A stretch of 39,971 nucleotides of DNA from Catenulispora pinistramenti. Lineage in GTDB: Bacteria > Actinomycetota > Actinomycetes > Streptomycetales > Catenulisporaceae. The stretch is from the NCBI RefSeq assembly GCF_018274385.1, contig NZ_JAAFYZ010000079.1, positions 1 through 39,971 of the forward strand, written 5' to 3'. Position numbers and translations under genes: made by a program. The notes beneath the pieces were generated by a model. It was not told the DNA's origin and did not search any database. It saw nothing but the letters and a program-made list of their open reading frames with translations. Of this stretch, positions 1-11,826 are shown in pieces. The first letter of the stretch is position 1. Every line of letters begins with the position of its first letter.

Positions 1-1770
<1,770 letters not shown>

Positions 1771-1986
1771 GATCGTCCCCCACCCTGGTTCCGGTCCCGG
1801 TCCGGCGCGCGGCGAAGGCGAATCGGACACTCGGCCCCCTCGGGCCGTCCGTCCGCGTAGCAGGCCACGCGTCTCCCCCTTGCCCCGGCCGCCGGGCGGA
1901 ACCCGCGGCCAGCATCGACGTCACACCGGCGGGCCCCCACGACCCACCCGACCGGTCGCCCGGTCCGGCTCGAAGTCAGTTCCCGT

Positions 1987-3804
<1,818 letters not shown>

Positions 3805-3866
3805 TCCGACAACGCTACCGGGTGGCGGCGGGGGCGGTGCTCAGACGTCCGTGAGATCGATCTCGG

Positions 3867-4172
3867 CTACAGGCCGAAGACCGCACGCAAGGCCTCGTCG
3901 ACCTTGGCCATGTCGGCTTCGTCGACGGAGCCGAGCCGTCGGGCGCCGGCGGCCGGGTCGAAACGGGAGGCGCGCATCTGGGCCAGGTTGAGGGCGAACG
4001 CGCTGGCCGGGACCGGCTGCTTGAGCTCGACCGACAGCACGGTGTCCGGGTACTGCCCGGCCGGGTGCAGGACGACGGCGACCGCGGCGCCTAAGGCGGA
4101 GACCTCGTTGATGGACACCACCAGGACGCGTGGCCCGTCGCCGGCGGTATCCCAGACCTCGGCCCGCCTCAC
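3867..4172 (-). CDS. MazF/PemK-like toxin
   Basis: The 101-residue protein begins with a GTG whose GTGA overlaps the stop of the upstream antitoxin gene. The N-terminal RRAEVWDT, then PRVLVVSINEVSA and the later ALNLAQMRAS pattern fit the MazF/PemK/CcdB fold, whose members are mostly mRNA or tRNA endoribonucleases. Length and operon order (antitoxin first, toxin second) fit. The sequence is divergent from textbook MazF, so activity is inferred, not shown. A longer in-frame opening upstream (to about 4397) lies antisense-like over the antitoxin in another frame and is not used. Confidence 0.72.
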   Translation of the reverse strand: MRRAEVWDTAGDGPRVLVVSINEVSALGAAVAVVLHPAGQYPDTVLSVELKQPVPASAFALNLAQMRASRFDPAAGARRLGSVDEADMAKVDEALRAVFGL

Positions 4173-4378
4173 GTGGCATCCCCGAGGCCATCGGGCATCA
4201 GGACGTCGTACTCGGACAGCGTCGCGATCGCCTCGGTGATCTCGTCGCGGCGCACCTGGGCTTCGGCGGCGCGGTTGAGATAGGCGGTGACATTGCCGCC
4301 GGCATTGCGCTCTATCCGCGAGGCGAGGTCGATCGGGAACGTGACCGTGATCCGCTTGTACGTCTCTTTCGTCGCCAT
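4169..4378 (-). CDS. MazE-like antitoxin
   Basis: This 69-residue protein (MATKETYKRITVTFPID...) resembles small ribbon-helix-helix-type antitoxins: a short beta segment (KRITVTFP) for DNA binding, a helix, then an acidic C-terminal part that would wrap the toxin. It overlaps the toxin by 4 bases, implying coupled translation. ATG 4378 is chosen because the family begins just before the beta strand. An ATG 21 bases upstream (4399) is in frame and possible. There is no clear Shine-Dalgarno. A small palindrome just upstream (4397-4410) may be its own operator. Confidence 0.7.
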   Translation of the reverse strand: MATKETYKRITVTFPIDLASRIERNAGGNVTAYLNRAAEAQVRRDEITEAIATLSEYDVLMPDGLGDAT

Positions 4379-4396
4379 ATCCGACAGCATAGAGCA

Positions 4397-4410
4397 CATC
4401 AGATTTGATG
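4397..4410. promoter_or_regulatory. Candidate antitoxin operator (inverted repeat)
   Basis: CATCA-GATT-TGATG forms a perfect 5-bp inverted repeat 19 bases upstream of the chosen antitoxin start. Antitoxins of this type usually repress their own promoter at such palindromes. The position is suggestive, but the site is short. Confidence 0.4.
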
Positions 4411-4449
4411 CGTAGCCGCGCAGCAGAATCCGCGCATGCCGCGGCGGAT

Positions 4450-6873
4450 CTAAGTGCTTGAGGCGGCTTGTTCCAGGACCAGGTTCAGCAGCCGCCCCGC
4501 CCCCGCCTTATCCAGCGGATTGTTCCCGTTCCCGCACTTCGGCGACTGCACGCACGAAGGGCATCCCTCCAGGCACTCGCACGCCGCGATCACGTCCCGG
4601 GTCGCGGTCAGCCACGCGGCCGCCGAGCCGTACGCGCGCTCGGCGAAGCCGGCGCCGCCGGGGTGGCCGTCGTAGACGAACACGGTGAGGCGTTCGGTGT
4701 CGGGGTGCATCGGCATCGAGACGCCGCCGATGTCCCAGCGGTCGCAGGGGGTGAACAGGGGGAGCAGGCCGATGGAGGCGTGTTCGGCGGCGTGGGCGGC
4801 GCCGGCGCTCATCGCCGTGTCGAGTTCGGCGTCGCGCAGGGCCCCGGGGTCGACGGTCCACCAGACGGCGCGGGTGCGGAGGATGCGTTCGGGGAGGTCG
4901 AGGGGTTTGGTCTCGATGATCTGGCCGGTGCCGGCCTTGCGCTTCAGGTAGGAGACCACCTGAGTGCTCACCTCGACCGAGCCGAAGTGCAGGGAGGCGT
5001 CGCCCCAGTCCTGGGTCTGCTCGGTCTCCAGGATGGTCACCTGGACCACGTCCCGGGCCATGGTCGTGTAGTCCGGGTTGGCGCGGTGGACCAGCGCTAT
5101 GTTCTGCTCCAGGTTCAGCTTGTCCACGAGGTAGGTGTGGCCCTGGTGCAGGTACACGGCGCCGTCGTGGACTGTGGAGTGGGACGCGCCCTCGTCCACG
5201 GTTCCCAGCAGTCGCCCGGTCTTGTCTTCCACGATCCGTACCGAGGGCCCGCCTGTGCCGCGCAGGTCGGTCAGCGCGGAGGGGCGCTCGCGGCGGGTCC
5301 AGTACCAGCCGGTGGGGCGGCGCCGGAGGTATTCGCGGCGGGTGAGGTCCGTCAGGAGGGCTTCGGCGGTGGGGCCGAACAACGACAGGTCGGAATCCGT
5401 AATAGGGAGTTCTGCAGCGGCCGCGCATAGATGCGGCGCTAGTACGTAGGGGTTGTCCGGGTCCAGGACCGCGGCCTCGACCGGGCGGTCGAAGATCGAC
5501 TCCGAGTGGTGCACCAGGTAGGTGTCCAGCGGGTCGTCGCGGGCGATGAGGACCGCCAGTGCACCCTGCCCGGCCCGCCCGGCGCGCCCCGCCTGTTGCC
5601 ACAGAGAGGCCCGCGTACCGGGGAACCCGGCCATCAAGACAGCATCGAGCCCTGCCACGTCCACGCCGAGCTCCAGGGCCGTCGTGGCGGCCAGTCCGAC
5701 GAGCGCGCCGTCCAGGGTCGGGTCCATGTGCAGCGCGGCTTCCAGGGCGCGGCGTTCGGTCTTCAGGTAGCCGCCGCGGTAAGCCGCGATCCGCTTCCCG
5801 TATCCCCTATGGCGTTCCTCCAGGTAGTCCCGCGTTTGCATGGACACCTGTTCGGCGCCGCGCCGGGACCGGGTGAAGACGACTGTGCGGACGTCGTCCA
5901 GGACCAAGTCGGTCAGCAAGTCCGCGGCTTCGGCGGTGGCAGAGCGCCGGACCGGCGCTCCCCGCTCCCCGATGAAGGTCGTTAGAGGAGGTTCCCAGAG
6001 GGCGAACACTAAAGGGCCGCGCGGGGAGGAGTCGTCTGTAACCGCGGACACGTCTAGCCCGGTGAGTCGGGACGCCGAGATGGCCGGGTCGGCGGTGGTG
6101 GCTGACGCCAGTATGAAGGTCGGACTGGAGCCGTAGCGGGCGCAGATGCGCCGCAACCGGCGCAGAACGGCCGCCACATGTGACCCGAAGACACCTTTAT
6201 AGGTGTGGCACTCATCGATGACGACATAACGCAGCTTCCGGAGGAACAGCGCCCAGCGGGCGTGTCCTGGGAGGAGCGAGTAGTGCAACATGTCCGGGTT
6301 GCTCAGGACGTAGTTCGCATGCTGACGGACCCAGTCGCGGGCCTCGCCGTCCGTGTCGCCGTCCAGCAGGCCGGCCCGGACGCCCGGTACGTCCAAACGA
6401 GTGAGACGCCTGAGTTGGTCCGCGGCCAGGGCCTTGGTGGGCGCCAGGTACAGCGTGGTGCCCGCGTTCTCGCGGATCGCGGTCAGGGCCGGGAGTTGGA
6501 AGCCCATCGACTTGCCGGAGGCGGTGCCCGTGGCGAGGGTCACATGGCGGCCCTCGCGCGCCGCCTCGGCCGCCTCGACCTGGTGCCGCCACGGCCGGGG
6601 TACCCCGCCGCGTTCGCGGAACCCGTGCACCACGGCTTCGTCGACCCACTCCGGCCACTCGGCGTGCTCGGCGTCCTGGGCCGGCACCACGCGCACATGC
6701 GTCACACGTTCCGCGCGAGACGCGGGAACCGAGATCAGTCTCTCCAGCGTTTCATGGTGAGGACGAGGACCGGCGATCGTGCCGGATTCCGGGATGGCGC
6801 CATCCGGCGCGGGCTCTGGTGTGGACACACCACCCGTGCCGGGGTTTTGCTGGTAAGGAGGAGTCGGCGACAT
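4450..6873 (-). CDS. Superfamily 2 DNA helicase with C-terminal DUF1998 (SftH/MrfA-like)
   Basis: The 807-residue protein has Walker A TGTASGKS (about 115-122), APTKALAADQ, a Walker B variant DECH (220-223), motif III SAT, and helicase-C motifs ending in QQAGRAGRAG. The C-terminus carries a cysteine cluster (C-x-C-x3-C-x2-C-x5-C, about 765-780), the DUF1998 zinc-like site. Mycobacterial SftH and Bacillus MrfA share this architecture; they are 3'-to-5' DNA translocases/helicases, and MrfA acts in mitomycin repair. ATG 6873 is chosen over upstream in-frame starts because GATACT ends 8 bases before it and the sequence becomes protein-like from there. It diverges from bldG, as in other actinomycetes. 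Confidence 0.9.
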   Translation of the reverse strand: MSPTPPYQQNPGTGGVSTPEPAPDGAIPESGTIAGPRPHHETLERLISVPASRAERVTHVRVVPAQDAEHAEWPEWVDEAVVHGFRERGGVPRPWRHQVEAAEAAREGRHVTLATGTASGKSMGFQLPALTAIRENAGTTLYLAPTKALAADQLRRLTRLDVPGVRAGLLDGDTDGEARDWVRQHANYVLSNPDMLHYSLLPGHARWALFLRKLRYVVIDECHTYKGVFGSHVAAVLRRLRRICARYGSSPTFILASATTADPAISASRLTGLDVSAVTDDSSPRGPLVFALWEPPLTTFIGERGAPVRRSATAEAADLLTDLVLDDVRTVVFTRSRRGAEQVSMQTRDYLEERHRGYGKRIAAYRGGYLKTERRALEAALHMDPTLDGALVGLAATTALELGVDVAGLDAVLMAGFPGTRASLWQQAGRAGRAGQGALAVLIARDDPLDTYLVHHSESIFDRPVEAAVLDPDNPYVLAPHLCAAAAELPITDSDLSLFGPTAEALLTDLTRREYLRRRPTGWYWTRRERPSALTDLRGTGGPSVRIVEDKTGRLLGTVDEGASHSTVHDGAVYLHQGHTYLVDKLNLEQNIALVHRANPDYTTMARDVVQVTILETEQTQDWGDASLHFGSVEVSTQVVSYLKRKAGTGQIIETKPLDLPERILRTRAVWWTVDPGALRDAELDTAMSAGAAHAAEHASIGLLPLFTPCDRWDIGGVSMPMHPDTERLTVFVYDGHPGGAGFAERAYGSAAAWLTATRDVIAACECLEGCPSCVQSPKCGNGNNPLDKAGAGRLLNLVLEQAASST

Positions 6874-7181
6874 CGCAGTCCAGTATCCGGTAGCCCGGCC
6901 CCTTGTATGCCCGACTTCACCAGACGGGATCCGAACCACCATCCGACACGACATGGACCACGACATGGACTCCGGCGGCGCGGCGCCCCCGCCTCCCCCG
7001 GATCGGGCCCGGCCTGACGCACCATTAGAGGGCACTTGACGCGAATCGTGGCCGAGTGTCACCCCGAGGTGATTGACTGTGCTCAAGCCCTGACCCGGGT
7101 GAAGCTGTACTTTGTGTTGCCGAGGACACACCTTTTCTCACCCCCGCCGCGGCGGGAAGGCACCGATTTTGGAGGCCGACA
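6874..7181. promoter_or_regulatory. Divergent intergenic region, helicase / bldG
   Basis: The 308 bases separate divergently transcribed genes and must hold both promoters. GATACT (minus strand, 6882-6887) is a good -10 for the helicase. On the bldG side I see TTGACG (7036) and TTGACT (7073) as possible -35 boxes, but no convincing -10 at normal spacing. GGAGG at 7171-7175 is the bldG ribosome site. Confidence 0.5.
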
Positions 7182-7523
7182 GTGGACCTGAAGCTGGAGA
7201 CGCGAGACGAGAACGGCCGGACGATCGTCAAGGTCGGCGGGGAGATCGACGTGTACACCGCCCCCAAGCTCCGGGAACAGCTGGTCGAGCTGGTCGGTGC
7301 CGGGAAGTACCACCTGATCGTGGACATGGAGGACGTGGACTTCCTGGACTCCACCGGGCTGGGCGTCCTGGTCGGCGGGCTCAAGCGGGTCCGGGCGCAC
7401 GACGGTTCGCTGCGCCTGGTCTGCACCCAGGAGCGGATCCTGAAGATCTTCCGGATCACCGGGCTGACCAAGGTGTTCCCGATCAGCGACAGCGTGGAGC
7501 AGGCCGTCACCGCCGTCGACTAG
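7182..7523 (+). CDS. bldG: BldG anti-sigma factor antagonist (STAS domain)
   Basis: The 113-residue STAS protein is almost superimposable on Streptomyces BldG, including [18 protein letters not shown] and [18 protein letters not shown]. Ser57 in the DST motif is the expected phosphorylation site. BldG is required for aerial hyphae and antibiotic production in S. coelicolor. It works by partner switching: unphosphorylated antagonist binds anti-sigma factors and frees the sigma factor. GTG 7182 is preceded by GGAGG at 7171. It lies 115 bases before an anti-sigma-like gene on the same strand, matching the known co-transcribed arrangement. Confidence 0.96.
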   Translation: MDLKLETRDENGRTIVKVGGEIDVYTAPKLREQLVELVGAGKYHLIVDMEDVDFLDSTGLGVLVGGLKRVRAHDGSLRLVCTQERILKIFRITGLTKVFPISDSVEQAVTAVD

Positions 7524-7638
7524 CGGTCCGGCGGCGGGCCCGCGTCCGGCACAGCGCCGCGTGGTCCCGCCGCGCCGCGCCGGCGGGTCCGCCGGCCGGT
7601 CGTCCCATCCCGCACTTGTTCCTAAGGGGTCTGCCAAC

Positions 7639-8193
7639 ATGGATGCGCAATCGTCGGCCGTCGGCACGGTGGCCAAGACGGAGAGCGCCACGGCCGTTCT
7701 GCTGCGGTTCACTCCGCAGCCCGAGCACGTCAGGACCGCGCGCCTGGTCGCGGTCGCCCACGCCCGCCGGGTCGGGGTGGAGGCCGGTCTGCTGGACGAG
7801 GTGCGCCTCGCCGTCGGCGAGGCCTGTTCCCGGGCTGTCGGCCTGCACCAGCGGCACTGCCCCGGCGAGCCGGTGGTGGTGGTGCTGGACGCGATCGACG
7901 AATCCGGCTCCGGCCTGGTCGCCGACCGGTTCGTGGTGACGGTGGCCGACAAGGTCTCCGGCGCCGTGCCCGCCCCGCGCGCCGGGGCCGGCGCCGGCGT
8001 GGCCGAGGGTGCCGAGGGCGAGGCCGTCGCCGAGAGCGGGCCCGCGGCCGAGGTCGCCGAGGACGAGGACGAAGACCTCGACGACGCCGAGATGGGGTTG
8101 GCGGTCCTGACCGGACTGGTCGACGATCTCGACATCACCTCCGGCCCGGACGGCGGCTCGGTGCGTATGGGATGGCCCGTCAAGGATTTCTGA
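7639..8193 (+). CDS. Anti-sigma factor-like HATPase, BldG partner (SCO3548-like)
   Basis: This 184-residue protein has the RsbW-type fold signals: LDEVRLAVGEACSRAVGLH near the N-box, EMGLAVLTGLVDDLDI near the G2 box, and GGSVRMGWP at the end. The N-box asparagine usual in GEAxxNA is replaced (CSRAV), and no clear G1 DxGxG is seen. A 40-residue Ala/Gly/Glu/Asp-rich linker splits the domain. Its place directly after bldG matches the S. coelicolor anti-sigma homologue SCO3548. ATG 7639 is chosen with AAGGGG 10 bases upstream. Kinase activity on BldG is uncertain because of the degenerate site. Confidence 0.85.
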   Translation: MDAQSSAVGTVAKTESATAVLLRFTPQPEHVRTARLVAVAHARRVGVEAGLLDEVRLAVGEACSRAVGLHQRHCPGEPVVVVLDAIDESGSGLVADRFVVTVADKVSGAVPAPRAGAGAGVAEGAEGEAVAESGPAAEVAEDEDEDLDDAEMGLAVLTGLVDDLDITSGPDGGSVRMGWPVKDF

Positions 8194-8313
8194 ACACTTG
8201 TTGGAAGGGGCCGGATCGCAGTGTCCGAGTAGCCCCGTTCCAGCCTCTCGCGGCGGGGCGTCACCACCCATGGGCGTCCCGCCGATTTTCGGGTATCAGC
8301 CCTCATCAAGAGC

Positions 8314-8344
8314 CACTTGCATTCACCAAACCGAGTGAAAAGTG
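8314..8344. other. Two-part inverted repeat
   Basis: CACTT (8314-8318) pairs with AAGTG (8340-8344) and TTCAC (8322-8326) pairs with GTGAA (8335-8339), with a 3-base bulge and an 8-base loop. It could be the bldG-operon terminator or an operator upstream of hppA. There is no T-tract. Confidence 0.4.
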
Positions 8345-8387
8345 TCCTTCATCACATAGCGATCCGTGAGGTCGGCGAAACGATCTG

Positions 8388-8418
8388 TTGACCGACCTCG
8401 TCCTTTCGCGCGTAGACT
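8388..8418 (+). promoter_or_regulatory. Probable hppA promoter (TTGACC-N19-TAGACT)
   Basis: TTGACC at 8388-8393 and TAGACT at 8413-8418 are close to the housekeeping consensus with 19-base spacing. The leader to the hppA ATG would be about 70 bases and would include the 14-bp tandem repeat. Confidence 0.6.
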
Positions 8419-8440
8419 CCCCTGCCATTGGCTGTGATCT

Positions 8441-8468
8441 GAGTTACAGCGTCGGAGTTACAGCGTCG
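8441..8468. repeat. Exact 14-bp tandem repeat in the hppA leader
   Basis: GAGTTACAGCGTCG occurs twice head to tail, 28 bases before the hppA start codon. Confidence 0.9.
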
Positions 8469-8496
8469 GAATACGGATCGTCACAGTGGAGGACGT

Positions 8497-10932
8497 ATGC
8501 CGCTAATCGCGGACAGCGGCTCGACGGTGATCCCTTTGGCCGGGGGCAACCTCGCCTGGATCTTCGTGGTGGCCGTGATCGCCCTAGGTGCGCTCGGCGT
8601 CGCCGGCATCCTTGCTAAAGAGGTGCTGGCGGCCAGTGAGGGCACAGAGAACATGAAACGCATCGCGGCAGCGGTGCAAGAAGGCGCGTCCGCGTACCTC
8701 GCGCGGCAGTTCCGTACGCTGGCGATCTTCGCGGCCGTGGCCTTCTTCCTGCTGCTGGCGCTGCCCGCCGACGACTGGTCGCAGCGCATCGGCCGCTCGG
8801 TCTTCTTCCTGGTCGGAGCCGCCTTCTCGGCGACCACCGGGTATGTCGGCATGTGGCTGGCGGTGCGCGCGAACGTGCGGGTGGCCGCGGCGGCGAACGA
8901 GTCCGGCTCGCCGCGGGCGATGCGGATCGCGTTCCGCACCGGCGGCGTGGTCGGCATGTTCACCGTCGGCCTGGGCCTGTTCGGTGCCGCCCTGGTGGTG
9001 CTCATCTACAAGGGCAACGCCCCGAACGTGCTGGAGGGCTTCGGCTTCGGCGCGGCCATGCTGGCCATGTTCATGCGCGTCGGCGGCGGCATCTTCACCA
9101 AGGCCGCCGACGTCGGCGCGGACCTGGTCGGCAAGATCGAGCAGAACATCCCCGAGGACGACCCGCGCAACGCCGCGACCATCGCGGACAACGTCGGCGA
9201 CAACGTCGGCGACTGCGCGGGCATGGCCGCGGACCTGTTCGAGTCCTACGCGGTGATGCTGGTCGCGGCGCTGATCCTGGGCAAGCTCGCCTTCGGCACC
9301 CAGGGCCTGGTGTTCCCGCTGCTGGTGCCGGCGCTCGGCGTGATCACCGCGGTGATCGGCATCTTCGCGGTGTCCCCGCGCACCGGGGACAAGAACGCAA
9401 TGGCGGCGATCAACCGCGGCTTCTTCATCAGCGCCGTCGTGGCGGTGGTCCTGGTGGCGATCGCGGCGTTCACCTATCTGCCCAGCAAGATCTCCTCGCT
9501 GGACCACGTCGATCCCAGTGTGCTGGCCGACGCCGCCACCAAGGACCCGCGCCTGATCGCGCTGGGAGCGGTGGTGATCGGCATCGTCGTGGCCGCCGTC
9601 ATCCAGGTCCTGACCGGGTACTTCACCGAGACCACCCGGCGTCCGGTGCAGGACATCGGCAAGACCTCGCTGACCGGGCCGGCGACAGTGGTCCTGGCCG
9701 GCATCGGCATCGGCCTGGAGTCCGCGGTCTACTCGGCGCTGCTGATCGGCGGCGGCGTGTTCCTGGCGTACCTGCTCGGCGGCGCCTCGCTGACGCTGTC
9801 GCTGTTCGCGGTGGCCATGGCCGGCACCGGCCTGCTGACCACGGTCGGCGTCATCGTGGCGATGGACACCTTCGGGCCGGTCTCGGACAACGCGCAGGGC
9901 ATCGCGGAGATGTCCGGCGACGTCGGCGAGGAGGGCGCGAAGGTGCTGACCTCGCTGGACGCGGTCGGCAACACCACCAAGGCGATCACCAAGGGCATCG
10001 CGATCGCGACCGCCGTGCTGGCCGCGACCGCGCTGTTCGGGTCGTTCACCCAGAAGATCACCGAGACCGTCGGCAAGGTCCACAGTCCCAAGCTGGGCAG
10101 CGTGGAGCAGTCCTTGCAGTTCAACGGCGTCCTCAACGTCGGCGACCCGCGCAACCTGTTCGGTCTGATCATCGGCGCGGCCGTGGTGTTCCTGTTCTCG
10201 GCCCTGGCGATCAACGCCGTGTCCCGGGCGGCCGGCGCGGTCGTGTACGAGGTCCGCCGCCAGTTCCGGGAGATCCCCGGGATCATGGAGGGCACCGGCC
10301 GGCCCGAGTACGGCCGGGTGGTGGACATCGTCACCACCGACTCGCTGCGCGAGCTGGTCACCCCGGGCCTGCTGGCGGTGATGGCGCCGATCGCGGTCGG
10401 CTTCACCCTCGGCGTCGGCGCGCTGGGCTCCTACCTGGCCGGCACGATCGGCGCCGGCGTCCTGATGGCGGTCTTCCTGTCGAACTCCGGCGGGGCCTGG
10501 GACAACGCCAAGAAGCTGGTCGAGGACGGCAACTTCGGCGGCAAGGGCTCCGAGGCGCACACCGCGACCATCGTCGGCGACACCATCGGCGACCCGTTCA
10601 AGGACACCGCCGGCCCCGCGATCAACCCGCTGATCAAGGTGATGAACCTGGTCAGCCTCCTGATCGCGCCGGCCGTGGTGCAGCTGTCGATCGGCACCTC
10701 GGCCAATGCCGGGGTCCGCGCCCTGATCGCGATCGTGGCCCTGCTGATCATCGTCGCGGCGGTGTGGAACAGCAAGCGCAAGTCGATCGCCGTGTCCGAC
10801 TCCAACTCCGACTCGAGCTCCGCGGTGGGCTCCGGCCCCTCCGCGGCGGTCGAGGGCCCGGCGGGCGCGCCCGGCGCGCCGCGGAGCGGGGACGAGGACA
10901 CGTCGATGGAGGCTTCGGCGCAGTCGATCTGA
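8497..10932 (+). CDS. hppA: Membrane-bound proton-translocating pyrophosphatase, K+-independent type
   Basis: The 811-residue protein has about 16 membrane segments. It carries the catalytic DVGADLVGK (205-213), the Asp-rich DNVGDNVGDCAGM and the late GDTIGDPFKDTAGP, all of which bind Mg-pyrophosphate. It couples PPi hydrolysis to proton export. Within GNTTKAITKG, Lys495 and Thr498 are the residues that mark the K+-independent class (K+-dependent enzymes have Ala and Gly/Ala there). GGAGGA at 8488-8493 precedes the ATG closely. The last 45 residues are a Ser/Gly/Ala/Pro-rich tail, probably disordered. A strong terminator follows. Confidence 0.96.
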   Translation: MPLIADSGSTVIPLAGGNLAWIFVVAVIALGALGVAGILAKEVLAASEGTENMKRIAAAVQEGASAYLARQFRTLAIFAAVAFFLLLALPADDWSQRIGRSVFFLVGAAFSATTGYVGMWLAVRANVRVAAAANESGSPRAMRIAFRTGGVVGMFTVGLGLFGAALVVLIYKGNAPNVLEGFGFGAAMLAMFMRVGGGIFTKAADVGADLVGKIEQNIPEDDPRNAATIADNVGDNVGDCAGMAADLFESYAVMLVAALILGKLAFGTQGLVFPLLVPALGVITAVIGIFAVSPRTGDKNAMAAINRGFFISAVVAVVLVAIAAFTYLPSKISSLDHVDPSVLADAATKDPRLIALGAVVIGIVVAAVIQVLTGYFTETTRRPVQDIGKTSLTGPATVVLAGIGIGLESAVYSALLIGGGVFLAYLLGGASLTLSLFAVAMAGTGLLTTVGVIVAMDTFGPVSDNAQGIAEMSGDVGEEGAKVLTSLDAVGNTTKAITKGIAIATAVLAATALFGSFTQKITETVGKVHSPKLGSVEQSLQFNGVLNVGDPRNLFGLIIGAAVVFLFSALAINAVSRAAGAVVYEVRRQFREIPGIMEGTGRPEYGRVVDIVTTDSLRELVTPGLLAVMAPIAVGFTLGVGALGSYLAGTIGAGVLMAVFLSNSGGAWDNAKKLVEDGNFGGKGSEAHTATIVGDTIGDPFKDTAGPAINPLIKVMNLVSLLIAPAVVQLSIGTSANAGVRALIAIVALLIIVAAVWNSKRKSIAVSDSNSDSSSAVGSGPSAAVEGPAGAPGAPRSGDEDTSMEASAQSI

Positions 10933-10959
10933 GCGGTCTTCCGGGAGTTCTCTCCTATT

Positions 10960-11000
10960 AAAGGGGCGCCCTCGGCCTTCGGGTCGGGGGCGCCCCTTTT
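10960..11000 (+). terminator. hppA terminator hairpin
   Basis: AAAGGGGCGCCC (10960-10971) pairs with GGGCGCCCCTTT (10988-10999), then T. This is a classic strong intrinsic terminator. Its central 28 bases recur downstream of the following toxin gene. Confidence 0.88.
10966..10993. repeat. Left copy of 28-bp hairpin repeat flanking a TA module
   Basis: The 28 bases match 11827-11854 at 27 positions; the single difference is T (here) versus G at base 13. Confidence 0.88.
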
Positions 11001-11028
11001 GTGCGCTCTGTGACGTTACTGATACACT
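10999..11028 (+). promoter_or_regulatory. Candidate toxin-antitoxin promoter (TTGTGC-N18-TACACT)
   Basis: TTGTGC (10999-11004) overlaps the tail of the hppA terminator, and TACACT (11023-11028) follows at 18 bases. The small palindrome CTTG-TTAG-CAAG (11033-11044) lies just downstream, where an autoregulatory operator would sit. Confidence 0.5.
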
Positions 11029-11073
11029 GCAACTTGTTAGCAAGACCTGCTGAGTGAGTGCAAGGAGATCGCA

Positions 11074-11325
11074 ATGGCCATGAAGACCATTGGGTTCGCG
11101 GTGTCGGAGAAGGATCTGGCGGCGCTCGACGAGTTGGCCGAGTACTTCGCCGACGGGAACCGTTCGGCCTACTTGCGCCAGACGATAAAGATCATGAAGT
11201 CGGTCAAGCACGCTGAGGAACTGCGGAAGATTCAGGCGTATGGCGCGCAGAGGTCGGCCGAGTCGGGGATCACCGTGGATGACATCACGACCATCTGTAG
11301 ACGAGTGCTCAAGGGGCGCGAGTGA
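11074..11325 (+). CDS. Ribbon-helix-helix-type antitoxin
   Basis: The 83-residue protein (MAMKTIGFAVSEKDLAALDELAEYF...) has the beta strand, helix and helix pattern of CopG-like DNA-binding antitoxins (GFAVSEKD, then DGNRSAYLRQTI). It is followed by a charged C-terminal half that would contact the toxin. AAGGAG at 11061-11066 precedes the ATG at 11074; a second ATG at 11080 is possible. It overlaps the PIN toxin gene by GTGA, so the two are translationally coupled. It should repress its own promoter together with the toxin. Confidence 0.78.
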   Translation: MAMKTIGFAVSEKDLAALDELAEYFADGNRSAYLRQTIKIMKSVKHAEELRKIQAYGAQRSAESGITVDDITTICRRVLKGRE

Positions 11326-11822
11326 CTGCGCCAGTTTCCGTCGTTTATGACGTTAATGTGCTGGTCGGTGCAGTGGCTGTGGGGAACAACCCGTTCCGGA
11401 CATGGCCCTCGCCCCCTCCGACTTCCAGTAACCCGTTCGCCGACTGCCTCGGCATCGCGGTGGATGCCGAAGAGTTCGGGCTCTGGCTGTCGCCTCATAT
11501 CCTCATCAACACGGGGAGGGTCATCGCGCAGCAGCTCAAGTGGAGTGCGGACATGGTCGAGGTCTATCTCAATGAGCTCGCCGGCATTGCCGAGGACAGT
11601 GGTGCCGGTGTCATCGAGCCGGAGGTGACTGTCACCGACTGCCCCGACTGGGAGGACAACCAGATCCTCGCCCTCGCCGCCGACGTCGGAGCGATACTGA
11701 TCGTCTCCGACGACGTCGATCTCACGTCTATGTCTCCGTGGCACGGAACCCCGATCCTCCGCCCGAGGGAGTTCGTCGCCCGCGTCGACGGGATACGGCG
11801 TCACAACCGTTCGGGTCGCTGA
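11322..11822 (+). CDS. PIN-domain toxin (VapC-like ribonuclease)
   Basis: The 166-residue protein has the acidic residues expected of a PIN nuclease: Asp10 in VVYDVNVL, Asp41 in NPFADCLG, Asp112 in DWEDNQIL and Asp130/131 in IVSDDVDL. PIN toxins cleave tRNA, rRNA or mRNA. A proline-rich insert (about residues 24-37) lies between the first and second acidic sites, longer than in compact VapC proteins and more like the COG1569 group. The GTG start overlaps the antitoxin stop, with AAGGGG at 11311-11316 as ribosome site. Confidence 0.8.
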   Translation: MTAPVSVVYDVNVLVGAVAVGNNPFRTWPSPPPTSSNPFADCLGIAVDAEEFGLWLSPHILINTGRVIAQQLKWSADMVEVYLNELAGIAEDSGAGVIEPEVTVTDCPDWEDNQILALAADVGAILIVSDDVDLTSMSPWHGTPILRPREFVARVDGIRRHNRSGR

Positions 11823-11826
11823 TCGC

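Larger units (their letters stand above)
8194..8496. promoter_or_regulatory. Intergenic region before hppA
   Basis: The 303 bases hold a two-part inverted repeat (8314-8344), a good promoter (8388-8418) and an exact 14-bp tandem repeat (8441-8468) between promoter and start codon. I see no gene in it. Confidence 0.6.

Noticed and set aside
1771..1986. Small gene between the kinase and ABC-F genes
   Set aside because: Open frames here lack a ribosome site and protein-like composition.
8584..11211. Long minus-strand open frame opposite hppA
   Set aside because: It is an antisense shadow of a certain gene: composition is Asp/Arg/Gln/His-rich with no domain, as expected in high-GC DNA.
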